The notes below the pieces were generated by a model that saw only the letters and a program-made list of their open reading frames with translations, made no database searches and had not been told where the DNA came from. From Diogma glabrata (Eukaryota; Arthropoda; Insecta; Diptera; Cylindrotomidae): DNA of 64,000 nucleotides. Both the position numbers and the translations under genes were made by a program. The stretch lies in NCBI GenBank assembly GCA_963693315.1, contig OY856188.1, forward strand, positions 153,165,064-153,229,063. Reading direction: 5' to 3'. This document shows positions 45,122-56,762 of the stretch, piece after piece. Numbering within the stretch: position 1 is the first letter of the stretch; each line of letters starts with the position of its first letter.

Positions 45122-46310
45122 AATATATATGAGCAATTTCACGAAGATTCAACATCGTTTTGACTTGACCCCTTTTAATTATGATTATTTTTTGTTTATA
45201 GATAGTCTTTGATAAATAAAAAATACAAGTTCTCTTAGAATTTTTTTTTTCGACCAGGGGTCTTCACAGGGTGCCCCTCAATTTTTGTTATTTTGTGATG
45301 TGAGTGCATTTTGACGAGCGATTGTAGAAAAACTACTCAATCGATTTTCATAAATGATATGTCGTTGAATAGGTATTAGAACAAAGTTTTTAAAAATGTA
45401 CACTGTTAATTTTTTGAAATAATTTTTAACGGTGTAACATAAGAAAAAAATGGTGTAATTGAAAAAAAGATGGCAAAAGCAATTCCAATTTCCAAAAAGC
45501 AATTTCAGTCAAGTTCAGCAAAATTTTGCGACATTTTGACTCGACCCTTTTTAATTTGGTCTATTTTGGTTTATTTTTAGTTTATAGATAGCCTTTGATA
45601 AATGAAAAATACGGCTTCAAGTAGAATTTTTTTAAATATAGACCAAAATAGACCAAATTAAAAAGGGTCGAGTCAAAATGTCGCAAAATTTTGCTGAACT
45701 TGACTGAAATCGCTTTTTAAAAAGTTCATTTAATAATAAAATATTTGATATTTAACATAAAAAAAAATCTGAATCTAAAAATCGCCATTTTTATAATTTT
45801 TCTTCAGAAAAAAAAAAACTGATTCCCGACAGTCATATGCACAACGAATTTTATCTCTAAAACAAAAAATTATGCTAGTCCTAAACTTTCACAAGTTGTT
45901 AGATATAAAATAAGCTTCAATTTATTTAAAAAAAAAAAAAAAAAAAAAAGTCAATGCCATCTTTTTTTCAATTACACCATTTTTTTCTTATGTTACACCG
46001 TTAAAAATTATTTCAAAAAATTAACAGTGTACATTTTTAAAAACTTTGTTCTAATACCTATTCAACGACATATCATTTATGAAAATCGATTGAGTAGTTT
46101 TTCTACAATCGCTCGTCAAAATGCACTCACATCACAAAATAACAAAAATTGAGGGGCACCCTGTGAAGACCCCTGGTCGAAAAAAAAAATTCTAAGAGAA
46201 CTTGTATTTTTTATTTATCAAAGACTATCTATAAACAAAAAATAATCAAAATTGAAAGGGGTCAAGTCAAAACGATGTTGAATCTTCGTGAAATTGCTCA
46301 TATATATATT
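45122..46310. mobile_element. Foldback element with nested palindromes
   Basis: Outer arms of ~353 bp (45122-45474 and 45956-46310) are near-perfect inverted copies, from ATATATGAGCAATTTCACG at the ends to GGTGTAATTGAAAAAAAGAT inside. In the centre a second inverted repeat (45494-45570 and 45641-45717) includes GCGACATTTTGACTCGACCC. Inner and outer arms are themselves related: both read AGCAATTTCA, then TTTTGACT(T/C)GACCC, then TTTATAGATAG(T/C)CTTTGATA. Open frame 45278-45502 is not a gene. The right arm is duplicated at 56884-57238. Confidence 0.75.
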
Positions 46311-46722
46311 TTTTGCGGTACAATTTTAAAATATTTGCTCCATCAAAAGTGTGGCAATATGTATATTGTAGGAAAGGTCTTGAGCAGTAAATGTGTCGAA
46401 AAATACTTTTTTTGAATTTTGACGATTTTTTCAGAAAAAATGGCAAAAATGTGACAATTGTGTTTTTTGAGTTTTTCTTTCGGTTATTTTGTTTTTTTTT
46501 TCAAGTTATTTGTTTCAAAATTCAAAATCTATATCTATCTATATATAAATACGCAAGCATAATTTTTGCGTCACAATTTTAAAAATTTGCTCCATCAAAA
46601 GTGTGGCAATATGTATATTGTAGGAAAGGTCTTGAGTAGTAGATGTGTCGAAAAACACATTTTTTTGAATTTCGACGATTTTTTCAGAAAAAATGGCAAA
46701 AATGTGATAATTGTGCTTTTTT
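45835..46722 (+). repeat. 888-bp direct repeat flanking the second gypsy element, left copy
   Basis: Runs from ATATGCACAACGAATTTTAT to GTGCTTTTTT and is matched by 56763-57650, the same length with no indel noticed. The left copy ends at the gypsy LTR start; the right copy begins right after the other LTR. It comprises the right arm of the foldback plus about 1.7 satellite units. Confidence 0.8.
46311..46722 (+). repeat. ~250-bp satellite, 1.7 units
   Basis: The unit contains TTTGCTCCATCAAAAGTGTG, GTATATTGTAGGAAAGGTCT, GATGTGTCGAAAAA and ATATCTATCTATATATAAAT followed by ACGCAAGCATAA. The second unit is cut by the gypsy LTR at ~46723. The short open frames are satellite sequence. Confidence 0.85.
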
Positions 46723-46723
46723 C

Positions 46724-47793
46724 AAATCATAGATCAAAAACACAAACATTAAACGTTATAATACATATTTATTTTTTTTATAAACTTTTTTTCTTCAATT
46801 TCAACCACTTACAGTAATGTAAGGAAATTTCAATAAAATTATTTTTTAATTTAAACAAAAACAAAGTAATAAAATGATAATATAATAATAACGTAATACT
46901 CAAATTTTTGCTGTTTTTCCAAATTTTTCAATAAAAATCCCAACTTCTAAATTGGTTGAACATCAACATCTAAGCTGCAGCAAAGCTTTTCAAAATTAAT
47001 TATTTTCTTCTAGGTGTGCTGCTCTTGACCACCAAAACTGATAGACTTTCTATATACATTTTAATTTCCATCCTGCCTAAATTAATAAATTTTTTTACTC
47101 TCCAGAAAAATTCTCCAATATATATATGGTCTGGTTGGTTGCACTGCCTTATATCATTTAGATTAAGGCATATGTTTTATACATCATGATTCAAAAATTA
47201 CAATTCTTCTTTAATATTGGATGAATGAAGCAATCTATGGTCTTTTGTAGGTTTAAAATTCTTAAAATTCTTCATAATAATCTTCTTTTTGTCCTGTGAC
47301 TCGTCGTTCAGCTTCGTTCGATTCTTAACGTACCATCATTTCGAGTTCAGTTCATTTTATTTGTTTATAAATTTCCCTTATTTTGCAGTTAACTTAACAT
47401 AATTTTACTTAGCATAATAATAATTTATTTTCTTAAATTGTTTTAACATTTCAAAATATTTCAAATTTCTATGAAAAAAAAATATACAACTGTTTTATTT
47501 AGAATTTTTTTTTCTTCTTTTTTTTTAATTAAATTTAATAAATAAACAGAATTTTGATTTACTTGAACAAAAATATAAAATAAGATAAATTTTATTATGG
47601 TCAACAGAAAAAAAATCGTTAATTTTATAATGAAAAAAAGTTACATTTGATTTAAAAAAAGATCGATTGAACAATAAAGAGAATTTAATTGATAAAAATA
47701 TTAGATTAAAAAATGATTTGAAACAAACACAATTAACATATATTGAGCGGACTTGGCGAATGCCATTAACAAAATAATTCTTGTCGCGTTACA
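46724..47793 (-). mobile_element. 3' LTR of the second Ty3/gypsy element
   Basis: 1070 bp nearly identical to 55694-56762. On the - strand it begins TGTAACGCGACAAG. Its outer (left) edge meets satellite at AAATCAT and lacks the ~190 bp between 55502 and 55693 that lie next to the primer-binding site of the other LTR, so this LTR looks truncated. Confidence 0.8.
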
Positions 47794-49147
47794 TCACACC
47801 ATTGCTGGGTTTTCGAGAGCATTTTGTTGCATAACACCAAACAAAATAATACCAAACTAAAAAGTTGCAACAAAATGCTCTCGAAAGTTCCAGAAATAAT
47901 GTGGATACTTTCGAATACCGCTTCCTTAAATTTTCTATAGATCCCAAAAAACATGCAAACAAAAAAAAGTATAATTTAAGAAATACTACTTACACTAGGC
48001 CATACCAATAAATTTTTTTGTAAACAACAATAAATTAACAAGATCATAACTTAATAAATAATATAAATTAAATAAATTAACATGCTTATATAGAAAACAC
48101 CAAACACTACATAACTTATATCTACAATAACCTTAAATATCAGGCAGGAAACATTTTTTTCTTCCTTGAAAGCCCATCTGAGAAAACCAAGATTATTTAC
48201 TGGACATAGCAGTGGCTCTAAACTATTGAAGAATGTGCAATTTGCGCTGTTATTTAAAAATGTTTCTAACCCTCAGCCACCATGTTCCAAATATAATTTG
48301 AAGAATGGTGTTTTATGCTTACAATGCATGTTATACATGTATTGTATGCATCCGAAAAACCTTAATATTACATTCCCATAAAATAAACTAAATTGAACAG
48401 ATGGACAATTTTAATTCTTTTTGTTTTTTTCAAAAGTTTTTTGACTTAAGTATTGCGACGAGCGCTCACCTTAAGAATTGCCCACTGAACAGCAACATAT
48501 TCCAAAATAAGATTTGGAACAAATTGCTCCCAGAAACTTAACCTATTTATTTGTATACAAATACAAATGCCAAAAACAAGTAGGATAACTAATTTATTTT
48601 CATGAGCGCGCTATGGGAAAACCAGACTACACTAGACCTATCATAGCGCCCTCACTTGAAAGCTATGCGACTAACGTAATGCTTTCAAGCAATACCCTAC
48701 CGCATGCATGGAAACTAAATTCCCATAATCTTACAACTAATTTGCAAAAGCAAGACCCAAAAACTAACCTAATTTGCAAAAGCAAGACCCAAAAACTAAC
48801 CTAACATGCAAAAGCAAGACAGAAAAACTAAACTAACATGTCCAACAGTAATTGGAAGCCATGTACCCAAAAACTTAAACTACAATAAATTAAATAAATA
48901 ATACAAAATATTTTCTTATATTTTAAACATGCAAACATGCGACCAGAAATATTCTAACACTAACTTATCATTCATGCACAATTTTGAAAATTCTAATTTA
49001 GTTGACAAAAAAAAACGAAAAGTTATATATGCGACAGCACAAACACATTGCAACAAAACTAACCTAATTGATACAAGCACAAAACACATTAAAAGGGTAT
49101 CATATTTAATTATTATGATTAACACAGAACACATTAAAACAATTATC
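47794..49147 (-). other. 3' non-coding region of the second gypsy element
   Basis: Between the pol stop and the 3' LTR. No env-like frame. Contains a 21-bp perfect hairpin (47811-47831 / 47866-47886; centre word GAGAGCATTTTGTTGC) and about three 33-bp tandem repeats at 48735-48835 (GCAAAAGCAAGACCCAAAAA). Short open frames at 48166-48381 and 48613-48804 have no motif. Confidence 0.6.
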
Positions 49148-51169
49148 TTAACTTGTAAATTTTTTTAAACTGCTCACATGGTATTTCGCGGTATATTTTC
49201 CATCTAGATCTTCTAAAACATACATTGAGCTTCCAAGTTTCGATTTTACGACAGCCTTTATATATTGTGGAGCTAATTTTGCATTGAACCGTTCTACCAA
49301 ATTCGATTTTCTAAAGGATTTTCTAAGGACTATTTCACCAATACTAAACTCAGATGGCCTGGTTCTAAGATTGTAGTGTTTTGCATATTTGACATATGCA
49401 TCCTTAAGGTTGCGTCTTACTTCCTCCCTTACCCTACCAAGTTTTACTAACCTGTTGTCTTCGGTTTCTTGCTCATAGATTACATTCCTTGTAAGATCTT
49501 TACCCAATTCCATTTCTTTGCCAAAATTTATAAAATATGGCGTATGTTTTGTTGAATCATGATTTGCGGTTCGAATCGCACAGGCAATTTTAGCAATGTT
49601 GGTATCCCAGTTTCGTTGATCGTCTTTAATGTACGCTCTCATGCTAGAAAGAATGACCCTATTGATGCGTTCTGCTGGATTGGACTGCGGGTGGTATACA
49701 GCATTTAACCAATGTTTAATACTATATTCTTTTAACATCTTTTTGAATTCTTTTGATGTGAATTGTACTCCATTATCTGAAATTAAAACGTTTGGTACCC
49801 CAAATACGAGAAAAACTTCATTTTCGAGAATTTGCATAAGTGACTTCACTTCAGCTCTTCTCACTGGTTTTAGGATACAAAACTTACTAAATACATCTAA
49901 TATAACTAAAAGATGCTGATTTCCCGTCTTAGATCTAGGGAACGGTCCCATATAATCAACCGCTATCATTTCCCATGGACTTTGAACGTTTTTTTGATCA
50001 CCCATTGGTACTTTAGAAGAAACGTTGGAATGCTTATTCGTTTGACACTCGCTACATTTATTCACGTACTCTTTTATTTGCCGATACATGTTTGGCCAGT
50101 AATGTTTCAGTTTAATCTTTTTGTACGTTTTTGAAACACCGAGATGTGCTCCCAACGGACTGTCGTGATACACATGGAGAAGTTGGTTTCGCTGATTCTT
50201 AGGAACGTAACATAGCCATTCTGCACTATAATTCAATTTTTTAGTATTTTTGTTACATATTTTAAACAGAAGATCATCTTTAACTGAAAAATTTGGATAT
50301 TTCTCTGGATTCTGTAATACCTTAGTTTTTAGAGCTGTATAATCCTCATCTTCCTCTTCTTGGTTAACTTCATTCACCTCCATTAGTCTTGATAACGCAT
50401 CTGCTACGACATTTAGTTTTCCTTTCCGATGTTTTATCTCAAATTCGAATTCTTGTAATTTTAATGCCCATCGCGCAAGCTTAGACGTCGGATCCTTTAG
50501 GTTAATGAGCCACCGCAGTGAAGCATGATCTGTAATAACTGTAAACTTGGTCCCTTCAACATAGGACCGGAATTTATATATTGATCTTACCACAGCTAAG
50601 CATTCTCTTTCCGTTGCTGAATATTTTCGTTCGGTTGGACTTAATTTTTCAGAATAGTATGCTATTACTCCTTCATTATCCCCTTCCCCTTGCGTCAAAA
50701 TAGCACCCATTCCAAGCTCAGAAGCATCACATTGAATAGTAAATCGCTGTTCATAATCCGGCGTTTTTAACACAGGCGCTGATACAAGTGCAGTCTTTAG
50801 CTTCAATAAAGAGGCTTGCGCTTCTTCTGTCCACACAAATTTTGTTTGTCCTTTTTTTAATAAGTCACTGATTGGTGCTGTGACGGTGGAAAAATTCTTA
50901 ATAAATCGACGATACCAATTCGCCATTCCCAGTAAACGTCTAACATCTTTGATATTTTTTGGATGTGGTATATTCAATATGGGCGAAATTTTCTCAGGAT
51001 CAGGTGCTAGTCCATTTTCATCTAAAATATACCCTAAATATCGAAGTTCTTTAACACAGAATTTCGATTTTTCAAGACTTATTGACAAATTGGCGGCTTT
51101 TAGTTTTTTTGCTACTTCCTCTAATAGAAATAAATGTCGTTCTTTTCGTTCTTTTCTAACACACGACAC
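49148..51169 (-). pseudogene. Ty3/gypsy pol: RT thumb, RNase H, integrase
   Basis: 673-codon frame. It begins in the RT after the catalytic region (HLFLLEEVAKKLKAANLSIS, LRYLGYILDENGL), then RNase H (FTIQCDASELGMGAIL, ATERECLAVV, TDHASLRWL, VVADALSRLM). Integrase: HVYHDSPLGAHLGVSKT and CSECQ (HHCC), IAVDYMGPFPRS (Asp), VLISDNGVQFTS (Asp), HPQSNPAERINRVI (Glu), then a C-terminal GEIVLRKSF...KFTS domain. All integrase catalytic residues are present. The frame is separated from 51121-52095 by a deletion that removes the YXDD segment. Element orientation is -. Confidence 0.92.
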
Positions 51170-52095
51170 ATAGTTTGCGCACTATTGCATAAGCCAAAAG
51201 GCATCCGTTTAAACATAAAGTGGCCTCTTCCTGGCACTATGAACGCTGTTTTTGGACGTGAAGACGGATCTAGTGGTACCTGCCAAAAGGCATCTGATAA
51301 ATCAATGGCCGACATATACTTCGAGCTTCTAATCTGTCCCAAAATTCCTCCAATATGCGGAAGTGGATAAGCGTCCTTTACCGTTACCTGATTCAAAGCA
51401 CGCGCATCCAGACAAAGCCTGATTTTGCCTGTTGCCTTACGAACGCATACCATCGGATTGGCCCACTCACTTTGAGTAGCTTCTATTACACCTAGTCCGA
51501 GTATCCTATCGAGTTCAGCATCAACTTCTTTTTGTAAGTAAGGTGATAATGGATATGGCAGTTTAACAACCGGTTTTGCATTTCCTGTATCTATTGTATG
51601 TGTAAATAAATTGGTGCATCCTATTTCTCCTTCTTTTGAAACTTTAAATTTTTGGATTGCAGCTTCCAGGTACTTAACTTGAATTGAATCTAATGGAGCT
51701 CGTTCTTCGTTTTCGTGATGTTCCAAAGCACTACAATCTAATACCAAATTGCAGAGTTTTTGTCTGAGGCCGAAATGTTCCCAAAAGTCGATGCCTAAAA
51801 TTAAAGTTTTCGGAAGCGACGGAATGATGTACGTTGGTACAACCCTAACCATATTTAATGTTTTGAATGGAATGTCGACAATACTTACAACTGGATGAAT
51901 TGTTCCATCCACTGTTTTGATTGCTGTAGAGATCGGTTGACCCGTTAAATTTAGTTTTTTCAGAAGTTCTAGTCCACCAAGTCCAAGGATGGTACAACTG
52001 GCTCCTGAATCCATAAGTCCTTTAAGTTCATATCCCAAAATATCAACTTTCAAATACGGTCTACGATCTTTTTGTAAATTAATAATTGAAGACAT
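51121..52095 (-). pseudogene. Ty3/gypsy pol: protease and RT fingers/palm
   Basis: 324 codons. Protease GLMDSGASCTIL (DSG motif) at ~30-42; RT blocks CLDARALNQVTVKDAYPLP, AIDLSDAFWQVPL, FKRMPFGLCNSAQTMCR. Directly after CR the frame runs into a short unrelated tail and stops. The downstream frame resumes at HLFLLEEV. Roughly 30-35 residues that should carry the catalytic Y(L/V/I)DD are gone, so this copy cannot reverse transcribe. The ATG at 52093-52095 is just downstream of the gag stop; the true pol entry may be a frameshift upstream. Confidence 0.9.
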
Positions 52096-52124
52096 AATTT
52101 GTAGTTCAGGACTTCTTACTTCGG

Positions 52125-54062
52125 TTAGTTTGATGGGTTCAGGTTTCTCTGATGCCTTATGTGTGCTGGAAGATCGATGGCATCGTTGTTTCGTTCTTCC
52201 ATAACTCCGTTTCCCGACACATCTTTTTCTTCACAGTGGCGTTGGTTCTGCTGAGGTTGGTTAAACGTATTTATCCTTCGTGATCGAAAATCTATGTGCT
52301 TCAAGCAGTCCTTTGCTGTTATTCCTGGATTACCACATAAGTAGCAAAACATCTTGAGCTGTGGTTTTATGCAGTTTCTATGTGAATGTCCTGGCTCTTT
52401 ACAGTTCCAACATTGTAATCTTGTTCTCTCTTTTAGTTCAGACTGGTCTTTCCTTAAATTGCGAAACTCTCTACCTGCATGGTGTCCTATTGCACATATA
52501 CAATTGTTCCTGGCATCGTCATCTTCAATTACTGTACGTTCTTGAATAGGTTTTTGATTTTCAAATTCCCGTTGACTAAATGCTTCATTCTGCTGATCAT
52601 GGTGCAGATTGTATGGTAATGGAGATCTGCCATTTTCCCATTGTCCAGATTGGCTTCTATAATTTGGTTCTACACAATTCACGTTTGGATATCGCACTGG
52701 GCGTTTATATTGATCCTGTGCACTCGTATGTCTTGAATATGAAGGTTCTACCATTGAAGATGGTGGCAGTTGCATCATATACAAGCGACGATCTGCTAAT
52801 AGTTTAACTTCATCCATTCTTTTACACAGTCGAATAATACCTTCTAAAGTTGTCACATCCGTCATCGCCAAGTTGTAACTGTATTGTGGCAACATATTTT
52901 TTTGAATCACGTAGACTTTGAAATCTTCATCCAACGCAGGGTGTGCTCTACTAAATAAAATTTTTAAGTCTGTAATAAAGTTCGCAAAAGGTTCTGTACG
53001 CCCTTGTAGACGGTTGAGAATTTCCTCTTTTAAAAGAAAATCGTAATGACGTGGGAGAAATTCCGTTTTAATACTGCCAACAAATGCTGTCCAACTGTGA
53101 AACGAATCCGCGCTACTCCAATACCATTTTTCTGCTTTATTTTTTAACAGAAAGTGTATGTTTGCCAAAAGAAAATTCTCACCAACCGATTCACCACGAG
53201 CGTATATCTCAACTCTTGTTAAGAATTCGTTAAGAGATAATCCTTGTCCATCCCCACTGAATCGTATATCCCATTTGAAGATGTTTTTAGTTCCTCCAGA
53301 AGTATGCCCTTGCAATTGCTGAATTTGATGCTTTGGACCTAACTGGTTGTTGTTTGTATTTGGTTGCTGTTCATCATCCGGAATGAGAAAGTTGTTTTTC
53401 GATGTATTTCTAAAATTGGGTATTAAATTTTCATTGAAATGGTCCTCAGAACGATGGTTGGGATTAAGAAATGATACATTAAGATTATTGGAAGAAAGTC
53501 TTCCTCTACCTCTGCCGATGTTCATCCGGTCTAACTGATCTTCTATGTTTTGCGAAACCTGGTTGTTTTTCTCACGTTCGATTGACGTTTGTATGCTTAG
53601 ACTTGATACTGCAGAAAATCTTCTAATATCAATAGGACTGTTTGATTCTTCCTGTACTAAACACTTTGTTTGTTTTAACAAGTGTTCAAGACCGTCTAAA
53701 ATTTCTTTATATCCAACAAGCGTATCATCCTTTACTCTACGTAGCCTATTAATCCATAGACCTGTTCTAGATCGAATTATATCTAAAAGTACCGTATTTT
53801 TCTTTTTTTCGGCGAGTACAAACTCGTCTGTCAGCATTGTTAATACCGTACGCGCGTTCTCGATTTCTTCTGTAGGACTGTTAATTTGAAGGAGTGGAAA
53901 TATTTCCAAGGTTTTGCCTTCTTTCGCTAAAGCGTTTCTTAGTGCCGCCGTTTCGCTCCTTGTTGTTCCCAAACCCTCTACGCCTCTGATGTGGAGTTCA
54001 TGTCTCCGTTCTTCTTCGCTTAAGTGCATAGGCTCGTAAGTGTACTGTTCATCTGGTCCCAT
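52125..54062 (-). CDS. Ty3/gypsy gag, intact-looking open frame
   Basis: 645 codons from the ATG at 54062. The N-terminal half is unusual for gypsy (MGPDEQYTYEPMHLSEEERR; charged). In the middle a retrotransposon Gag/capsid-type domain (IFKWDIRFSGDGQGLSLNEF at ~270-290, then NKAEKWYWSSADSFHSWTAF). Near the end two zinc knuckles: CWNCKEPGHSHRNC is a complete CX2CX4HX4C; CYLCGNPGITAKDC has Ile where His is expected, so the second is probably not zinc-binding in the normal way. The role would be to form the particle and bind the RNA. The open frame is uninterrupted, although pol is dead. Confidence 0.88.
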   Translation of the reverse strand: MGPDEQYTYEPMHLSEEERRHELHIRGVEGLGTTRSETAALRNALAKEGKTLEIFPLLQINSPTEEIENARTVLTMLTDEFVLAEKKKNTVLLDIIRSRTGLWINRLRRVKDDTLVGYKEILDGLEHLLKQTKCLVQEESNSPIDIRRFSAVSSLSIQTSIEREKNNQVSQNIEDQLDRMNIGRGRGRLSSNNLNVSFLNPNHRSEDHFNENLIPNFRNTSKNNFLIPDDEQQPNTNNNQLGPKHQIQQLQGHTSGGTKNIFKWDIRFSGDGQGLSLNEFLTRVEIYARGESVGENFLLANIHFLLKNKAEKWYWSSADSFHSWTAFVGSIKTEFLPRHYDFLLKEEILNRLQGRTEPFANFITDLKILFSRAHPALDEDFKVYVIQKNMLPQYSYNLAMTDVTTLEGIIRLCKRMDEVKLLADRRLYMMQLPPSSMVEPSYSRHTSAQDQYKRPVRYPNVNCVEPNYRSQSGQWENGRSPLPYNLHHDQQNEAFSQREFENQKPIQERTVIEDDDARNNCICAIGHHAGREFRNLRKDQSELKERTRLQCWNCKEPGHSHRNCIKPQLKMFCYLCGNPGITAKDCLKHIDFRSRRINTFNQPQQNQRHCEEKDVSGNGVMEERNNDAIDLPAHIRHQRNLNPSN

Positions 54063-55483
54063 GATTTTGTTTTAAAATAAAAAACTATTAAATACACGTA
54101 GTATGTATGGTACCAAATATTGATTAAAAAAAGAAACAGAAAGATCTAAGTTTTTTCTATAATATGTCCAAAACTTTATCACTTAAATTTAATATAATTA
54201 AATCGCTTGCACCAGATATACGAATAAGTTTCACGAATATAAATTTTTTTTAAATAAATTTACCAGCATATGATTAAAAGGTTCCAAATATAAGAAAAAC
54301 CTGAAAACAGATCGCAAAAACCAGCAAGAAGAGCGAATAAATGTTCACAACAAATTAAGCTGCTCAAAACAAATAAATAACCACATATATCATAAGATTT
54401 CAATAATATATATTGAACAATTTAAATAATATATATTGAACACAAGAATTGAAAAAAAATAGAGCCAAAGTAATATTTATATATTTATTTTATCAAGTAT
54501 TTAAATATTCAATAATCAACAACCAAAAATTTTTTGCCTAGGTAAAATTTCGCATAAAAATGTAAAACCAATTTGAATGCCTAAATTATAAATTTTATAA
54601 TAAGTTTTTCAACAACCATAAATGCTAAATAAATCGTCGAAATTAAAGAGATTTAACAAAATGTATATACCAATTAATAAATATAATAATACCTTAATTT
54701 ACAGCAATTTCCTTAGTTTACAGCAATTTCATGTATAACATGACAACCGGTATTAGAAACGTGTCCTCATATTCTGTCCTCCTTGTTATATTTCTTGTAA
54801 TTTTTGTAATCAATTCAATTTCACTAATTTTTTATTTTTCTTTGACACAAGTATATCACAATTTTGCACAAAACTTAAAATTAATAAACACAAATACAAC
54901 ACAAATGCTACCCTATAAACTTGTTAATAAACACTTTGTAATAACAACAATTCGCTATACACCATAACTACAGTTCACTGTACTTTATTCGAAAACATGC
55001 TTTTTCTGGAATAATCTTTGTATTTTTTTTAAAAAGAATAAATAACACTTACATGCAAATTATTTTTTTAACATAACTGTAACAACAAAAAAAAACACTC
55101 ACATGCAAATTATTCTATAACATAACTTTAAATATAACTTTACAAAAAAAATCACTGTAGCTTATATTAAATAATAACTGAACACTGAATCAACTTTACT
55201 GCGAAAAAAACACAAAATTACTTGCACCTTAACCTAAAAAATATAAATTAATAATTAGTATAACGTGTACCCAAAATTCACTGTTCGCATATAAACTTCA
55301 CAAATAACATGTTTCACAAAAAAAAAACAATAAACCAATAACTATAAACACAAGTATAACTGTACTAATAGTTTTCTTTACAACACAAAAAAACATAAAA
55401 ACTAAAGAAAGTGAAAAGAACTGTTTTATCTAAACTATTTTACCTGACCATACCTGACAAAGCTGGAGTTTTTTCTGGATGTG
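54063..55483 (-). other. Leader of the second gypsy element
   Basis: About 1.4 kb between the primer-binding site and the gag ATG, AT-rich, no coding motif. Unusually long for a Ty3/gypsy leader. Short open frame 54731-54967 (+) has no motif. Confidence 0.55.
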
Positions 55484-55501
55484 TCCCCGCAAGGGATGCC
55501 A
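55484..55501 (-). other. Primer-binding-site-like sequence of the second gypsy
   Basis: On the - strand TGGCATCCCTTGCGGGGA begins with TGG and has the composition and length of a tRNA 3'-end complement. It lies about 190 bp inside the region shared by both LTRs, so either the 5' LTR extends to ~55502 and the 3' LTR is truncated, or this match is fortuitous. The tRNA is not assigned. Confidence 0.55.
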
Positions 55502-56762
55502 AATATAAAAACCTTTCTGTACGGCGCAGCGCTAAAATTTTTATATATATATGTGTGGGACGGGCCCTTGCCACATATGGTCTTCGAAAAACAGTTCAAT
55601 TCTTTTTCTAAAAAAAAAAAAAATCACAACACACAAAATACACCCCTATTTAACACGAAAGACACTATTTAATATACAAGAAAAAAAACTATTAAATCAT
55701 AGATCAAAAACACAAACATTAAACGTTATAATACATATTTATTTTTTTTATAAACTTTTTTTCTTCAATTTCAACCACTTACAGTAATGTAAGGAAATTT
55801 CAATAAAATTATTTTTTAATTTAAACAAAAACAAAGTAATAAAATGATAATATAATAATAACGTAATACTCAAATTTTTGCTGTTTTTCCAAATTTTTCA
55901 ATAAAAATCCCAACTTCTAAATTGGTTGAACATCAACATCTAAGCTGCAGCAAAGCTTTTCAAAATTAATTATTTTCTTCTAGGTGTGCTGCTCTTGACC
56001 ACCAAAACTGATAGACTTTCTATATACATTTTAATTTCCATCCTGCCTAAATTAATAAATTTTTTTACTCTCCAGAAAAATTCTCCAATATATATATGGT
56101 CTGGTTGGTTGCACTGCCTTATATCATTTAGATTAAGGCATATGTTTTATACATCATGATTCAAAAATTACAATTCTTCTTTAATATTGGATGAATGAAG
56201 CAATCTATGGTCTTTTGTAGGTTTAAAATTCTTAAAATTCTTCATAATAATCTTCTTTTTGTCCTGTGACTCGTCGTTCAGCTTCGTTCGATTCTTAACG
56301 TACCATCATTTCGAGTTCAGTTCATTTTATTTGTTTATAAATTTCCCTTATTTTGCAGTTAACTTAACATAATTTTACTTAGCATAATAATAATTTATTT
56401 TCTTAAATTGTTTTAACATTTCAAAATATTTCAAATTTCTATGAAAAAAAATATACAACTGTTTTATTTAGAATTTTTTTTTCTTCTTTTTTTTTAATTA
56501 AATTTAATAAATAAACAGAATTTTGATTTACTTGAACAAAAATATAAAATAAGATAAATTTTATTATGGTCAACAGAAAAAAAATCGTTAATTTTATAAT
56601 GAAAAAAAGTTACATTTGATTTAAAAAAAGATCGATTGAACAATAAAGAGAATTTAATTGATAAAAATATTAGATTAAAAAATGATTTGAAACAAACACA
56701 ATTAACATATATTGAGCGGACTTGGCGAATGCCATTAACAAAATAATTCTTGTCGCGTTACA
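55502..56762 (-). mobile_element. 5' LTR of the second Ty3/gypsy element
   Basis: The part 55694-56762 is shared with the left LTR; 55502-55693 is unique to this side and would be the U5 end if the primer site is correct. The outer edge is TGTAACGCG (-), directly followed by the 888-bp repeat. Apart from single-base run-length changes I saw no differences between the LTR copies, so insertion is recent. Confidence 0.75.
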
